From: Megaustenia siamemsis | Taxonomy: Eukaryota > Mollusca > Gastropoda > Stylommatophora > Ariophantidae | Assembly (NCBI GenBank): GCA_032433765.1 | Contig: JAVIAB010000047.1 | Location: 14,229,607-14,293,606 of the forward strand | Length of the DNA: 64,000 nucleotides | Direction: 5' to 3' | Part shown: positions 9,660-20,286 of the stretch, one piece after another | How positions within the stretch are numbered: the stretch's first letter is position 1 | Layout: each line of letters opens with the position of its first letter | Position numbers and translations under genes: made by a program | Notes under the pieces: model-generated | The model's database searches: none | What the model saw: the letters and a program-made list of their open reading frames with translations, nothing else | Told to the model about the DNA's origin: nothing

Positions 9660-12600
9660 AAACTTATCTAAGAACTCGAAATAAAAAGCTAACATACGAA
9701 GTTTTGCATATTGATACACGAAGAAACCGATTTGTAGGGGTAAGTCCCAAACCGTTTTCTTTTTCTCCATCTCAATTTCAAAAAGATCCTCCCCTATTTC
9801 AGTCATCTTTTTAAATCGGGAAATATTTATCATTTTTGATATCTCATCCCCCCGAACATACGAGACAGCACTATGATTGGACTTATTGGTTAGAGTCTTC
9901 CCGTAGGCTGAGTTTCCTAAGAGCTTCATCGTATCACTTACTATAGATTGATTTTCGTCTAGATCACCAGCCCTCCTAGCGTCAGAAACCATTTCTCCAA
10001 ACTTTTTAAAACAACTAGACGGATGATATTCTATCACTTGATAGATTTTTGTTACCTCTAACCCATGATCTAAATACCATTTTAACAGTGGTGTTGCCAA
10101 CAAAATTTTTTCCCCGACATAACTACCGATTAGAGTGCGACGAGGGGTTGACAACAAGTTATGTTTGAGGGCATATGCACCCATAAACGACCCAATATCG
10201 TCACGCGTGACGTCAATATTTTTGAAAATTTGAGTCATCTCACTGAAATGTTCCTTCAGGTGGTCGGGAACGTGTAGATCACATTCCACTAAACCAAAAC
10301 ACGTCCCATCTGAAACAGAAGTCAGAATCTGTTTATCACTGAGAGGGATCCCTTCTTTAGAGTAAGAGGGTCTTGCTCGAGGGATGGCTTTAGAAAGGAA
10401 AGCCCTAATGGTTGGGTCAGACTTTTTCAGAGCCTGCCACTCACATTCCCACATAACTTCTACTGGGACTTTTACCTCCTCGGTTAGGTAGGTGTGTATC
10501 TCGCATGTTTTTTTCAAACAGCTCGAACAAGGGTTTATTGTTAACAGGGTTTCTATCTTTATCTTTGGTGAGGGGACAGTCTTTGTGACCATGGTACAGA
10601 CAACCATGAAAATTGTAGACTTCTATTGGATTTATCCCACCCATCCACATGGATATTTCTAGCACCTAATCGAAACTCCCTCCCGTTAAACTGAGTTTTC
10701 AACTCCACCCCTTTTTGGTGAGCGACCCACGTTAGCCACTCTCTACTTTGTTGGACATAATAGTTATCTTTTTCGACCCTAAACCCGGTCTCCATTCTTC
10801 TAATAATTGGATAATCTGTTGGCATTGGGTTCATCAGAGCCCAAAGATACAACGCGTTGGCATCGTAACCTTGGATGGATTTGACTACCTTTCCGCCCCT
10901 AATAAGCGTTTTGCCTACCTCGTGATACCTATGGAAAATTATAGAGGGACCCCCGACGATATTATCTCTAATCATTGTGTGTAGACTCGCCTGTTTTCTC
11001 GAACATAAACTAAACATTACACCCATATCAACGGTCTTAAAAAGATACTTTAAACAAACACCCGGAACCGAAATGGCGTCTTTAAAACAGTCGACACCCC
11101 GCTCCCCATAAAAGCGAACTTGCTGCTCCAAGGCTTCTAAGAATGGGACTACATCTTTGTTATTATACCACACCAAAAAGTCCCTAAGGGTGGTCATGTT
11201 ATTGTCCTTCCAGACCTTTTTACACAGAGCGTACTCCTCTTTGGAAATGTTGGAATTTTTTAACGACGAGTAAAAGGCTTCGTATGGGGGTAACTCAGTT
11301 TCGTCCAACTTTTGGGGGTCGTCTATATATTCATAACAAAAGTAACCCTTTGTCTCACTAATCTTATAAGCTGCCAAGTACTTGCTGTAGCTGAAACCTG
11401 GTGCTAGATAGCTTACTATATCTAAGAATTTTAGATTCTGTGTTGCAATACACATAAAGTTATTGTTTCTTTTAATTATAAACTTGAACGGTTTTTGGTA
11501 CTTTGTAGTCTCCTTCCATTTTATCTTCCTCTTCTTCGATAACATCAGCGTCTTCTTCTTCTTCCATACTATCACCGTCTTCACCCACTTGGGCAGTGAC
11601 ATCCATGAAGTGCTTTATTAAATAAGGTTTAATGACGTTGACGTCATATTTCCCCGAGTTAAACCCTATCACTGGAAGCTCTTTTAAATACTCATCAAAC
11701 CTAACTACTATCTTGTCTTTATTCAGAGCATGGAGTTGAGTAAAAATACTTTCAAACCGATCTCGCAACAACGAGTATGCCTTAGCAGCTATACCAGTGA
11801 GATAATCAAGCATCTGACTAACTAAAACCTGTGGGTCACCCTTGGTTATGAAACATTTTGGTGCCTCCCACCCAGGGACATTTGACGCTATAGAACAGGA
11901 GAGGGGCACGTGTTTAGCTACAAAGGTAGTCGATTGAGTCTCTTGTGGAACATTCCTACTATCAAAATAACATTCATAGTCGAAGGTCGCCCTGAACGGG
12001 TAAATAAAAGACTCTGGAGTACTGATCCCTTCAACGCTGATCGCGTCCCATACACTTTCAGGTGAAGAGTAAACCCCACCCTTATATGTCTCTACAGCCA
12101 TATCCCCATTACAAGTTTTTTCGTGCCTATCCATACGCCCAAACTTTTTCCACAATTTCCCACATTTTCCACAAGAAAAGCTTTTACTAGCCCTGGAAAG
12201 ATCGTTTATATAAAAGAAGTGGTTTTTGTAAAGTAAAAGACGGAGAGTTTCACTATAACTACTACCGCTTCTCAGGACAATACGCAAGGCTTGGTCAGAA
12301 TCAAACTAAAAAATATCTATGTTTATTGAAAAACAATTTTCTAAGAGAGGCATTTCAGCAAGAGTTACACCCGGAAAGTTACCTAACATTTGAAACGGGT
12401 TAAACTGTTTGAAAAGTAGTCTTGAAACCTTCCTAACATCCTCAACAGAGCCACCTCGATGGACAGCTAGACAACGGAAGAAGCAAAGATTATCATTGTA
12501 AACATTAGAATTGGAGTCGGTTTGAAGGGTGTTAATGCCGTGGTTCGATGCAATGTAGGGTGGGATATCTATCAGACACCCTATAGGATAATCTTGAAGT

Positions 12601-13478
12601 TTATAAACATAAACACTCGTACTGACTAATGCTTCCAAGGTATATTTGGTTGTCTCCCTATTTTTATTTGCATACCCTAATATATCACTTTCATTTAATC
12701 TATCAACAAATGTTTCAAAGTCATTTTTGTTGTTAACTAACAAGGGTTTGTCTAACCCGGTCGCGTTATTTGAGCTGGCGTGAAAGTAACGCAACCCATG
12801 TGTCTCCCTATGTCTTAAAACTAGATGATGACTATAATTCACCTTGAAACGCTTTTTCTGGGCTAGAAAAATTGGGTTTACAAGGGTCTTCCAATCTATA
12901 GGAGTATCAGGCTGATGAAATATAGTATACGTGCCCATGTATTTGGTCCTACGTTCATGTGTTCTAATAGCTAACCAGTTGTTCTTATATAACATCTTAA
13001 TATCTTGAGGTAACTTATTTAAAGAGTCTATTTCATTAATAAGTCTTGGTCTCTTTGAGGGCTCTTGAGTCGAACTCTTTACTACCCGCTTGCGTGAGGT
13101 TGTCGATACCAGTATGCCTGGTAGTGTTGATGATGGTGTTGAGTTGTCCACCCATGTGTCATGGCTAGCAAGATGTACTTGCAGACGGCTTGCTCCAGTG
13201 AAGCTTTGTTGACAAATGTGGCAGACATAGGGGGTAGTGCTGGTCTCTTTCGAGGGTATATGATCGGCTGAAACAGGAGTTGGTGACGCTGGAACTACTG
13301 AGACAAGAGATACAGGATGCTCTGTCTTGATATGTCTGGCAAGGCTGTCTACTCTTGTATATACTCGTTCACAAACATCACATTTGTATTCCTGACGCCC
13401 ATGTACACTAGCAACATGTCGCTTTATGTCCCGGCGCCGGGTAAAAGTTTTGGAGCAGAGATGACAAGTGTTAGACAT
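9135..13478 (-). pseudogene. zinc-finger/B-family (protein-primed type) DNA polymerase, disrupted
   Basis: A polymerase of ~1,450 codons that would copy the element. The chosen ATG at 13478 directly follows a splice acceptor. Three C2H2 fingers (CHLCSKTF..., CDVCERVY..., CHICQQSF...) occupy residues ~5-105. An OTU-like DNLCFFRCLA box lies near 12470, and a C2HC finger CGKCGKLW...HEKTC near 12110-12175. Exonuclease motifs follow: FDYECYF (Exo I, ~11975), GFNSGKYDVN (Exo II, ~11655) and WYNNKDVV (Exo III, ~11165). Then come polymerase motif A GYDANALYLW (~10860), motif B LLGNSAYGKT (~9910), motif C ETDTDSLYL (~9625) and KRTPGLFKL (~9440). All catalytic motifs remain, but the frame is broken: an in-frame TAG at 12306-12308 and apparent frameshifts near 11500, 10655 and 10500. 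The polymerase assignment is firm. Assignment to the protein-primed group rests on element type and overall layout; no terminal-protein domain was identified. Confidence 0.9.
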
Positions 13479-13726
13479 CTGTAGAAAAGAAATTGAAACA
13501 TTACAACTAAAGGGTAACGAACAGTAAACATTACAAGAAAACAAAACAAGAAAGTAAACAATGAGAACTAACGAAAGGAGGTTATACAAGTAACACGTGG
13601 ATACTAAGAAACCAACTTATCGAAATTAGGTTACTAAATAACACGTGGATACTAAACAACCAACTTATCGAAAACAGGTTACTAAAGTAACATACTATAA
13701 TATTAAAGAACTAAGATAACACTTAC
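13479..13726 (-). other. putative 5' UTR intron of polymerase gene
   Basis: On the minus strand the donor AAAA|GTAAGT at 13727/13726 and the acceptor TTTCTTTTCTACAG| at 13479 bracket 248 bp. The acceptor is followed immediately by the ATG of the first zinc finger. Both sites match consensus, and the upstream open frame (from 13589) has a composition unlike the finger region. Confidence 0.6.
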
Positions 13727-13816
13727 TTTTTATGTGTTTGAAGGCACGAGACACATCCGTCGTCAACAACTATAAGCGAAAGTCTGATTCCAAGCTTCAC
13801 AGTCGCGTTATATACA
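13727..13816 (-). promoter_or_regulatory. TATA promoter and short first exon of polymerase gene
   Basis: The minus strand has GTATATAAC at 13807-13815. A start site about 30 bp downstream (about 13780) would give a first exon of ~50 nt ending at the GTAAGT donor. Upstream, 13820-13960 carries three copies of a CCGGAAGTGTTACTAAAAAT-like block, possibly ETS-type (CCGGAAGT) upstream sites. Function is inferred only. Confidence 0.45.
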
Positions 13817-14107
13817 CACCAGAAACACCGGAAGTGTTACTAAAAATAGAACTGACCTCTGATGCAATACCGGAAGTGTTACTAAAAATAGCTTTTGACT
13901 GCTGACGCGATGCCCGTGGAGTTTCTAAAAATAGATTTTGATCTCTGATGCAATACCAGGCAATTTTATATGAGTTTTCCCCTTGACTCTTTTTGAGGGC
14001 TACGCCCATCAAACTCTTAAAAATAATAAATTTACACTCTAAACTTACCCCAGATGTTATTTTAGTCATCCACATAGCAAAAATTTACTAAAAAACCACT
14101 TTTATGA
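13817..14107. other. upstream region of polymerase gene with short direct repeats
   Basis: CCGGAAGTGTTACTAAAAAT and TTTCTAAAAATAGATTTTGA blocks recur. The part from 13920 is shared with Polinton 2 (about 37440-37560 and its mirror), where GATGCCCGTGGAGTTTCT also occurs. No gene is supported here. Confidence 0.5.
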
Positions 14108-14668
14108 GTGTTGCCCCCTTACCCATTTTTGATGGTTACGCCTATGAAACTGTTAAAAATAGTAAATTTAACATCTAGACATACCCCAAACTTTATATTA
14201 AGCATCCCCGTATCAAGAATGTACATAAAAACAACTTTTGAAATTACTACCCCCGTACCCATTTTTGGCGGTTACGCCCATGAAACTGTCAAAAATAGTA
14301 AATTTAACATCTAGACATACCCCAAACTTTATATTAAGCATCCCCGTATCAAGAATTTACATAAAAACAACTTTTGAAATTACTACCCCCGTGCCCATTT
14401 TTGGCGGCTACGCCCATGAAACTGTTAAAAATAGTAAATTTAACATCTAGACATACCCCAAACTTTATATTAAGCATCCCCGTATCAAGAATGTACATAA
14501 AAACAACTTTTGAAATTACTACCCCCGTGCCCATTTTTGGCGGTTATGCCCATGAAACTGTTAAAAATAGTAAATTTAACATCTAGACAGACCCCAAACT
14601 TTATATTAAGCATCCCCGTATCAAGAATTTACATAAAAACAACTTTTGAAATTACTACCCCCGTACCC
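14108..14668. repeat. ~136-bp satellite inside Polinton 1, ~4 units
   Basis: Units carry GGCGGTTACGCCCATGAAAC, TAGACATACCCCAAACTTTA and ACATAAAAACAACTTTTGAA. The same unit forms ~3-copy and ~10-copy arrays in the two arms of Polinton 2. It ends abruptly at ...CCCGTACCC|GTAGATAGG, where the right TIR begins. Overlapping ~70-codon frames are array artefacts. Confidence 0.9.
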
Positions 14669-15671
14669 GTAGATAGGTCCAACTTTCAGTTATGTGAAAC
14701 AGATACTGATAGTTTATACTTAGCCTTAAGCGCACCTAAGCTAGAGGACATAGTTAAGTCAGGTCTGCGGGATGAGTTTAATAGTGTATATAAAGACTGG
14801 TTTCCTGCTGAGTTTTGCGATGAGCATATTAGCAAGACAGATTGTATAAGCTGTAAGGGTGTTAAATCGTACACAAAACGAACGCCAGGTCTTTTTAAAC
14901 TAGAGTACGAAGTGACAGCTTTTGTTAGCTTATGTAGTAAAACGTACCATTGTAGTGGGGATTACGATAAAATCAGTTGTAAGGGGTTAAGCAAGCAACA
15001 CAACAAATTAGATAAAGATATGTTTTTAGAGGTTCTCGCCACGCAAAAGGCCAAGGGTGGGAAAAATGTAAGTTTCAAAGTCTTAAATAATTCCATATTT
15101 TCCTACAGTCAAACAAGAAATGCTCTATCCTATTTCTATATAAAAAGAAAGGTAGCTGATGATAACGTCTCGACTATGCCTCTAGATATTTAACTCTTTA
15201 CACTACCAGCATGGACTGACCAGCAATCTCTAACAAGTTTCACCCCTTATGATTTATTTATGACACAAAGTTAAGCAGACACCCAACTACCTAGCTATAA
15301 ATAAATGTTATCCTTGTACTATATATTTACTCCGTGTACTAAATATTTTTGTAATGTTATATAATATCCACTGTATGTTATACACCTATTGAGATAATAA
15401 AAGAATAAAATATATCTTTGTCTTCTGTTTTATATTGATCGTTTTTCATTGATGTTGTATAATCTACTAACCTATCACTAACGATCAAGTACATAAAGAA
15501 CTCCAAAGTCAGCATACACCAGACATAAACAGGTCACTTCCGGGTCACCGGGATCAGAGGTCACGGTTAACTCCCCCTGCGCCGCACGTGTTATGCGCGC
15601 CGCGCGCCGTCCTATATATCTTTATTAATTTAGCGCCACAATTATTGTCAAATGGACCCTGCTATACTACT
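14669..15671. repeat. right terminal inverted repeat of Polinton 1
   Basis: Mirror of 8656-9659. The junction with the satellite lies inside what was polymerase coding sequence, so this end is an inverted duplicate of the polymerase end rather than an independent element end. Confidence 0.9.
14671..15193 (+). pseudogene. polymerase C-terminal fragment duplicated in the right TIR
   Basis: About 170 codons, from the VDRSNFQLCETDTDS (motif C) region to the stop codon, homologous to 9135-9659 on minus. It is open but headless: it lacks fingers, exonuclease and motifs A and B, so it cannot be an active polymerase. Differences from the left copy include D to E after FKL and S for A in GVKSYTK. Confidence 0.9.
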
Positions 15672-15677
15672 CATGAC
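15672..15677. repeat. 6-bp target-site duplication CATGAC (right)
   Basis: Partner of 8650-8655. Confidence 0.85.
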
Positions 15678-15920
15678 TTTACTGTTAATGTGTAAGTATG
15701 ACTATACTGATTAAGTGTAAACATGACTATATTATTTAAGTATAAACATGACTTTACTGTTAATGTGTATGTATGACTATACTGTTAATGTGTAAACATT
15801 ATATTATTTAAGTGTAAACATGACTGTACTGTTAATGTGCAAACATAACTATACTGTTAATGTGTAAAGATGACTATACTGTTTAATTGTAACCACGACG
15901 ATACTGTTTAGGTGTAAACA
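15672..15920. repeat. ~24-bp minisatellite, middle part
   Basis: GTGTAAACATGACTATACTG then TTTAA-type units, about 10 copies with point changes. Interrupted on the left by Polinton 1 and on the right by a family A retrotransposon. The array resumes at 16992-17095. Confidence 0.85.
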
Positions 15921-16991
15921 TCAAAGATTATTCCAAAGCATTTAACAAAGCAAAGCACCAAGGAATAATCAAAATTTTAGAAGGCATAAGCGTAGACAGC
16001 AAAGATCTAAGAATAATAAAGAACATATACTGGCAACAAACAGCGGACATAAGAACTGGAAACCAATTGGGAATGTTTCAACAAATAAAACAGGGTGTTA
16101 GACAAGGTTGTTTGCTGTCCCCAGATTTGTTTAATATTTATAGTGAAGTTATTTTAAGATCCATAAAGGGCATGCCTGGAATAACAATCGGAGGTCATAA
16201 TGTAAATAATCTAAGGTATGCTGATGATACAGTCTTAATCGCTAAGAGTGAAAATGAGTTACAATAAATGTTGGATATTATAGTGAAAGAAAAAAAAAAG
16301 GATTTAGCCTTAATCGCAAAAAGACAGAAGTAATGGTAACAACAAAGAAAAATACATCACCACAGCGCATAATAAAGACAAGTGGAACAATATTGAAACA
16401 GATAAATGCATTTAAATATTTGGGAACTTTGTTGGCCTCAGACGGATTATGTACAAAAGAGGTGAGATGCAGAATGGCTTAGGCAGAAGCAGCTTTCCAA
16501 AAATGAGGAAGATACTATGCAATCTATTTTTGACAATAGAAACAAGAAAAAGAGTTCTTAAATGTTATGTAGAGCCAGTTTTAACATACGGATGTGAATC
16601 ATGGACAATAGGACAACAGACAAGAAAATGACTGGAGGCTGTAGAAATGTGATTTTACAGAAGAATGTTGAGAATACCACGAACAACTAAGAGGAGTAAT
16701 GAAAACGCCCTGAAAGAGGCCAAAGTAAAAAGAGAGCTAATTTCCAATATTAGAAAGAAGCAATCATCATTTTTGGTCATGCAATGAGAAGGGAACAGCT
16801 ATAATATATATTGTAACAACGGAAAAATTGAGGGACGAAGAGATAGAGGGAAACAAAGAGAAAAAATAACATACAGCTTAAGAGAATGGCTTGGCAGAAG
16901 GTCAACAACAGAAATGATAAATAACTGTCGAGATCGAAAGTTGTGGACTATCATGATCACCTACGCCAGCAGACCCTGTACTTGATGATGA
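15921..16991 (+). mobile_element. non-LTR retrotransposon family A, RT to 3' end, decayed
   Basis: Encodes the palm half of a reverse transcriptase: an AFNKAKH block, then GVRQGCLLSPDLFNIY and LRYADDTVLIA (the YADD catalytic box). The usual C-terminal FKYLGTLLASDG, YGCESWTIGQQT and REWLGRRSTTEM modules follow, ending in a CTTGATGATGAT tail. Several stops and frame changes show it is dead. Its 5' truncation is within the RT. It lies inside the 24-bp minisatellite. Confidence 0.85.
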
Positions 16992-17095
16992 TACTGTTTA
17001 AGTGTTAACATGACTATATTCATTTAAGTGTAAATATGACTATATTATTTCAGTATAAACATGACTAATTTGTTTAGGTATAAACATGACTATAT
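16992..17095. repeat. ~24-bp minisatellite, right part
   Basis: Continuation of the array interrupted by the family A insertion. Confidence 0.75.
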
Positions 17096-17890
17096 TGTAT
17101 TGCAATTTAACACCAGATCAAATAAATCAGTAAATCAGAACAAAAGTCAACGGGTCACCTCAACTCATGAAGCTGATACTAGAACAGCGATGTCACTAAC
17201 GCTTCATTATCAAACAGCAATTATTATAAGACTACCTTTACCTTTTTTAAAATAAGAATTAATCTGGTGCTTATATTATTCGTCTGACAATTGCTTGATT
17301 ATATGTTCATTCCGTTAATTATTTATTTTAATTATTAATTAATATTAATTATTTAATTAATTATTTTGATTCTTAATCAATTAATTTAAAATTAATTATT
17401 AATAATTATTATGATAATTATTTTGAGCACGTATGTTAATTATTTTGTTAAATATTAACACAATTATTGTGAGCACGTATACTCCGACCGTTTAAAGAAA
17501 CAACCGTCACCTGTCGTCTAAGTCAGATTACAAACGTCATCAAGAAAAAACACAAGTTTGAAAATGTATCTTGCACTCTCCCGCGTTTATATAAAACTAA
17601 ACTCGTCGTCTCCTCGTCCTATTGTGTTCTCCAGATTGTTTTTCTTCGCGAGACAACTTCTCTAAAGATGTTGCTGATGTCAAAGTGGATCATCCACATG
17701 TTACATTCCAAGTTAATAAAGTTCATAGCAATCTCGGACAAACGCAATCAAAACATGTTTACAATTTCACTCGAGAAACAATTTGTTAAATTGTGACTGT
17801 GAGCAGAATTCTAGTTATCTCGACAATTCTCAGCGGAGATTACATGCAATTTGTCAACAATTGTGTATTGTTGATGTCTTTTACTGTGTG
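17096..17890. other. no gene; AT-rich block and TATA-like site
   Basis: 17275-17470 is almost pure TTAATTA-type sequence. Near 17588 there is GCGTTTATATAAAACTAAAC followed by a CG/CT-rich start-like stretch, which could be a promoter of an unrecognised element. No supported open frame follows. Confidence 0.35.
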
Positions 17891-17903
17891 TACTTTAATC
17901 TTA

Positions 17904-18166
17904 GGGAGCCGTGATAGCTCAGTGGTTAATGAACTGGACTACAAAGGACAAGGGGTAGGGTTCGATCCCAACCGACGGCTTCCGGGTTCACACAGCCTTT
18001 AATGGGTACCGGATATTTTTTCTGGGAAAGTGAAGCGGCACGGGCATAATACCGACCACATTACCACAAAAATCATGTGTCGAAGGTCTGTAAAATTTAT
18101 GGGCACTAACACCATATTCCCTATACGCCACTTGAAGTGACGGGGTACTTAGCTTTATTTTTTTTT
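17904..18166 (+). mobile_element. SINE family 1, full length, with target duplication
   Basis: tRNA-derived head GGGAGCCGTGATAGCTCAGT (A box TAGCTCAGTGG) and B box GGTTCGATCCC at 17959-17969. The body ends in GGGGTACTTAGC and a T-rich tail. Flanks TACTTTAATCTTA (17891-17903) and TACTTTAATTTTA (18167-18179) look like a 13-bp target duplication with one change. The homologous 3' body would be supplied by a partner LINE that I did not identify. Confidence 0.85.
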
Positions 18167-18339
18167 TACTTTAATTTTAATCTATTTTGTTTTCTATTTT
18201 TCATGACCTGTTAATTTCCTTAATTTCTTTGTGTTCTATTATTATAGTTTTAGATATTTAGTTATGTTGTTTATTGATTGTTAAAGTACAACACTGTACG
18301 TATTTTTTTAAAGGAAAAATAAAAAAAAAATAAAAAATT

Positions 18340-18648
18340 GATATGTAAGAAGTTTTACGTGACAAGTGGACGACACAGACTAAACAACGTTTCGGCTCAA
18401 TAGGCCTTCATCAGGAACAAACAAAAAAATACACACACACGGATATATAAGTAAAACTAATAACGAAACATCCAAAACAAATAATTTTTATTAACAAATA
18501 ATTTTTGTTTTGGACGATTCGTTATTAGTTTTACTTACATATCCGTGTGTGTGTGTTTTTGTTTTTGTTTGTTCCTGCTGAAGGCCTATTGGGCCGAAAC
18601 GTCGTTTAATCTGTGTCGTCCACTAATCACGTAAAGCTTCTAACATAC
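18340..18648. mobile_element. palindromic fold-back element (~309 bp)
   Basis: Two ~145-bp arms are near-perfect inverted repeats around an AT-rich centre at about 18485-18500. Arm landmarks are GTTTCGGCTCAATAGGCCTT on the left and AAGGCCTATTGGGCCGAAAC on the right, plus (AC)n/(GT)n tracts. No coding capacity. A related motif (CATCGTAATTTGTCTCG on minus) is near 49480. Its class (MITE or fold-back) is undetermined. Confidence 0.8.
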
Positions 18649-19065
18649 CATTTTTTTCTATTCTTTAACTTTTCCTCACATTCAGCTTTACTGCAGCTTC
18701 GCATTTTTATGCATTCATTTGCATTTCTTTGTCTTAACCTCTTATAAAAAATGTCTTGACAATAGATCACGGGCTGAAATTATGATTTATATGAAGGACC
18801 GAGAGGTATAGAGAGAGAGAGAGAGATGGCGCCTACGGCAACCGGCATGGCACCTGATGATGGTGGTGAGTATATGTAGACGTATTGCTGATTATTTTAG
18901 TCACTTTCCATGTAGATGTAGCCTCGTTCTTGAATGTGTCTGGGTGCGGTTACAATAGATATGTTTTATTCTTACAGATATCCTTCATCATTTTTCTTGG
19001 TATCCCTTTGCTGATGTTTTGGGGCAGATTGCTTTTGATGTTGTTTGGTCTGGCATATTCTAGAA
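18649..19065. other. no gene recognised
   Basis: Contains a short (GA)n run near 18808-18825. The 67-codon frame at 18885-19088 has a hydrophobic stretch but ends in the minisatellite and has no recognisable family. I do not support it as a gene. Confidence 0.4.
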
Positions 19066-19446
19066 GACAGGGCAATCACAAAGTATAGAGAACCGGCGAA
19101 GACAGGGCAATGACAAAGTATAGAGAACCGGCAAAGACAGGGTAATGACAAAGTATAGGGAACCGGCGAAGTCAGGGCAATGACAAAGTATAGAGAACAG
19201 GCGAAGACGGCAATGACAAAGTATAGGGAACCGGCGAAGACGGCAATGACAAAGTATAGGGAACCGGCGAAGTCAGGGCAATGACAAAGTATAGGGAACC
19301 GGCGAAGTCAGGGCAATGACAAAGTATAGGGAACCGGCGAAGTCAGGGCAATGACAAAGTATAGGGAACCGGCGAAGTCAGGGCAATGACAAAGTATAGG
19401 GAACCGGCGAAGACAGGAAAATGACAAAGTATAGAGAACCGGCGAA
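19066..19446. repeat. 35-bp minisatellite, ~11 units
   Basis: Core AACCGGCGAAGTCAGGGCAA followed by TGACAAAGTATAGGG. Two units lack a few bases (GAAGACGGCAATG). Confidence 0.93.
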
Positions 19447-20286
19447 GATTGCTGTTATATACAGGGAACACTGTTCAAGTCTGAGACCCATACAGGTCAT
19501 GTTTAAATACGCAACAAAAGTTGAAAATTGAAAGAAGTTTTGAAGTACATACTGTCTAATTGAGGGATTGATGTTCTCTACCGTGTAACGTCACATGACT
19601 TTTCTTTTGTATGGGTCACATGTAGTTGATGAATAGATTGGACCAGTTCGTTTGAAAATAAAGTTCGTTAAGTTGTTTATATCACGAGGCAAAATGATTA
19701 AATACTCTTAAACTGTAAAGTGGACTTCCGGTCAATATGGCGGATAGGCGGCTGGAACCGTTGAGGCTGTCCCTGAAAAGCGTTCAGTGTTGCAGTTTCC
19801 TCATATTCCAAGTCTGGCTTGCCACTGAGCTACTGAGTTTAGTGCTCTGTGCACACCGTGAGCTGTGTTTTTCATGCGGGTCGTGTTTCGACTTTCCGAT
19901 TGCTTACGATGAATGATGACATCGCATGACTAAGGACAGATAGTTGCTTTCACTTTCGGTGCCGCTTGGTCTTTTGGCGTGTGCTATGGCTGCTATGATC
20001 GTGACTGCAGCTGCCTTTCTTTGTTTGGATCCTTCAATGAGATGAGATGTTAATTTAAATGATTCCAAAAGCCACTGGCGGTTGAGCAATCATGGATTTT
20101 TGTTTGTTTGTAGTGATACCAAGGCCTTCGACCTAACTACAACTACCAGCTGTACAGTGCGTGGCGACAGGTCGGAATGTGCACTATTTATAGTTTTAAT
20201 TTTCAAGTGAACACATAAACAACTGGGATAACATCGTAGTACAAGATTTGCTTAATTATGTTATTTTATTATGTTTGTGCAGTTCA
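19447..20286. other. no gene recognised; possible retroelement 5' start near 19720
   Basis: TGGACTTCCGGTCAATATGG then CGGATAGGCGGCTGG resembles the way some LINE 5' UTRs begin, but no open frame follows. Nothing else is recognised. Confidence 0.3.

Larger units (their letters stand above)
8656..15671. mobile_element. Polinton/Maverick-type element 1 (7.0 kb, polymerase only)
   Basis: Bounded by inverted termini AGTAGTATAG and CTATACTACT, about 1-kb TIRs (8656-9659 and 14669-15671) and 6-bp CATGAC duplications. Inside is one gene, a minus-strand zinc-finger/B-family DNA polymerase (9135-13478), then a ~136-bp satellite (about 14108-14668). Full Polintons are usually 15-20 kb and carry a retroviral-type integrase, an FtsK/A32-like ATPase, an adenovirus-type protease and capsid genes; none is visible. 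The right TIR contains an inverted copy of the polymerase C-terminus, so both ends come from the polymerase side of the parent. I infer a non-autonomous deletion derivative mobilised in trans. The element lies in a minisatellite upstream of a GPCR exon. Confidence 0.85.

Noticed and set aside
8656..15671. Helitron, Tc1-mariner or retroviral LTR interpretation of the long terminal repeats
   Set aside because: The repeats are inverted, not direct. The duplication is 6 bp rather than TA or 4-5 bp, and the encoded enzyme is a B-family DNA polymerase, not a transposase or reverse transcriptase.
17904..17976. tRNA gene
   Set aside because: A and B boxes are present, but the cloverleaf acceptor and anticodon arms do not close and the sequence continues into the SINE body found at four loci.
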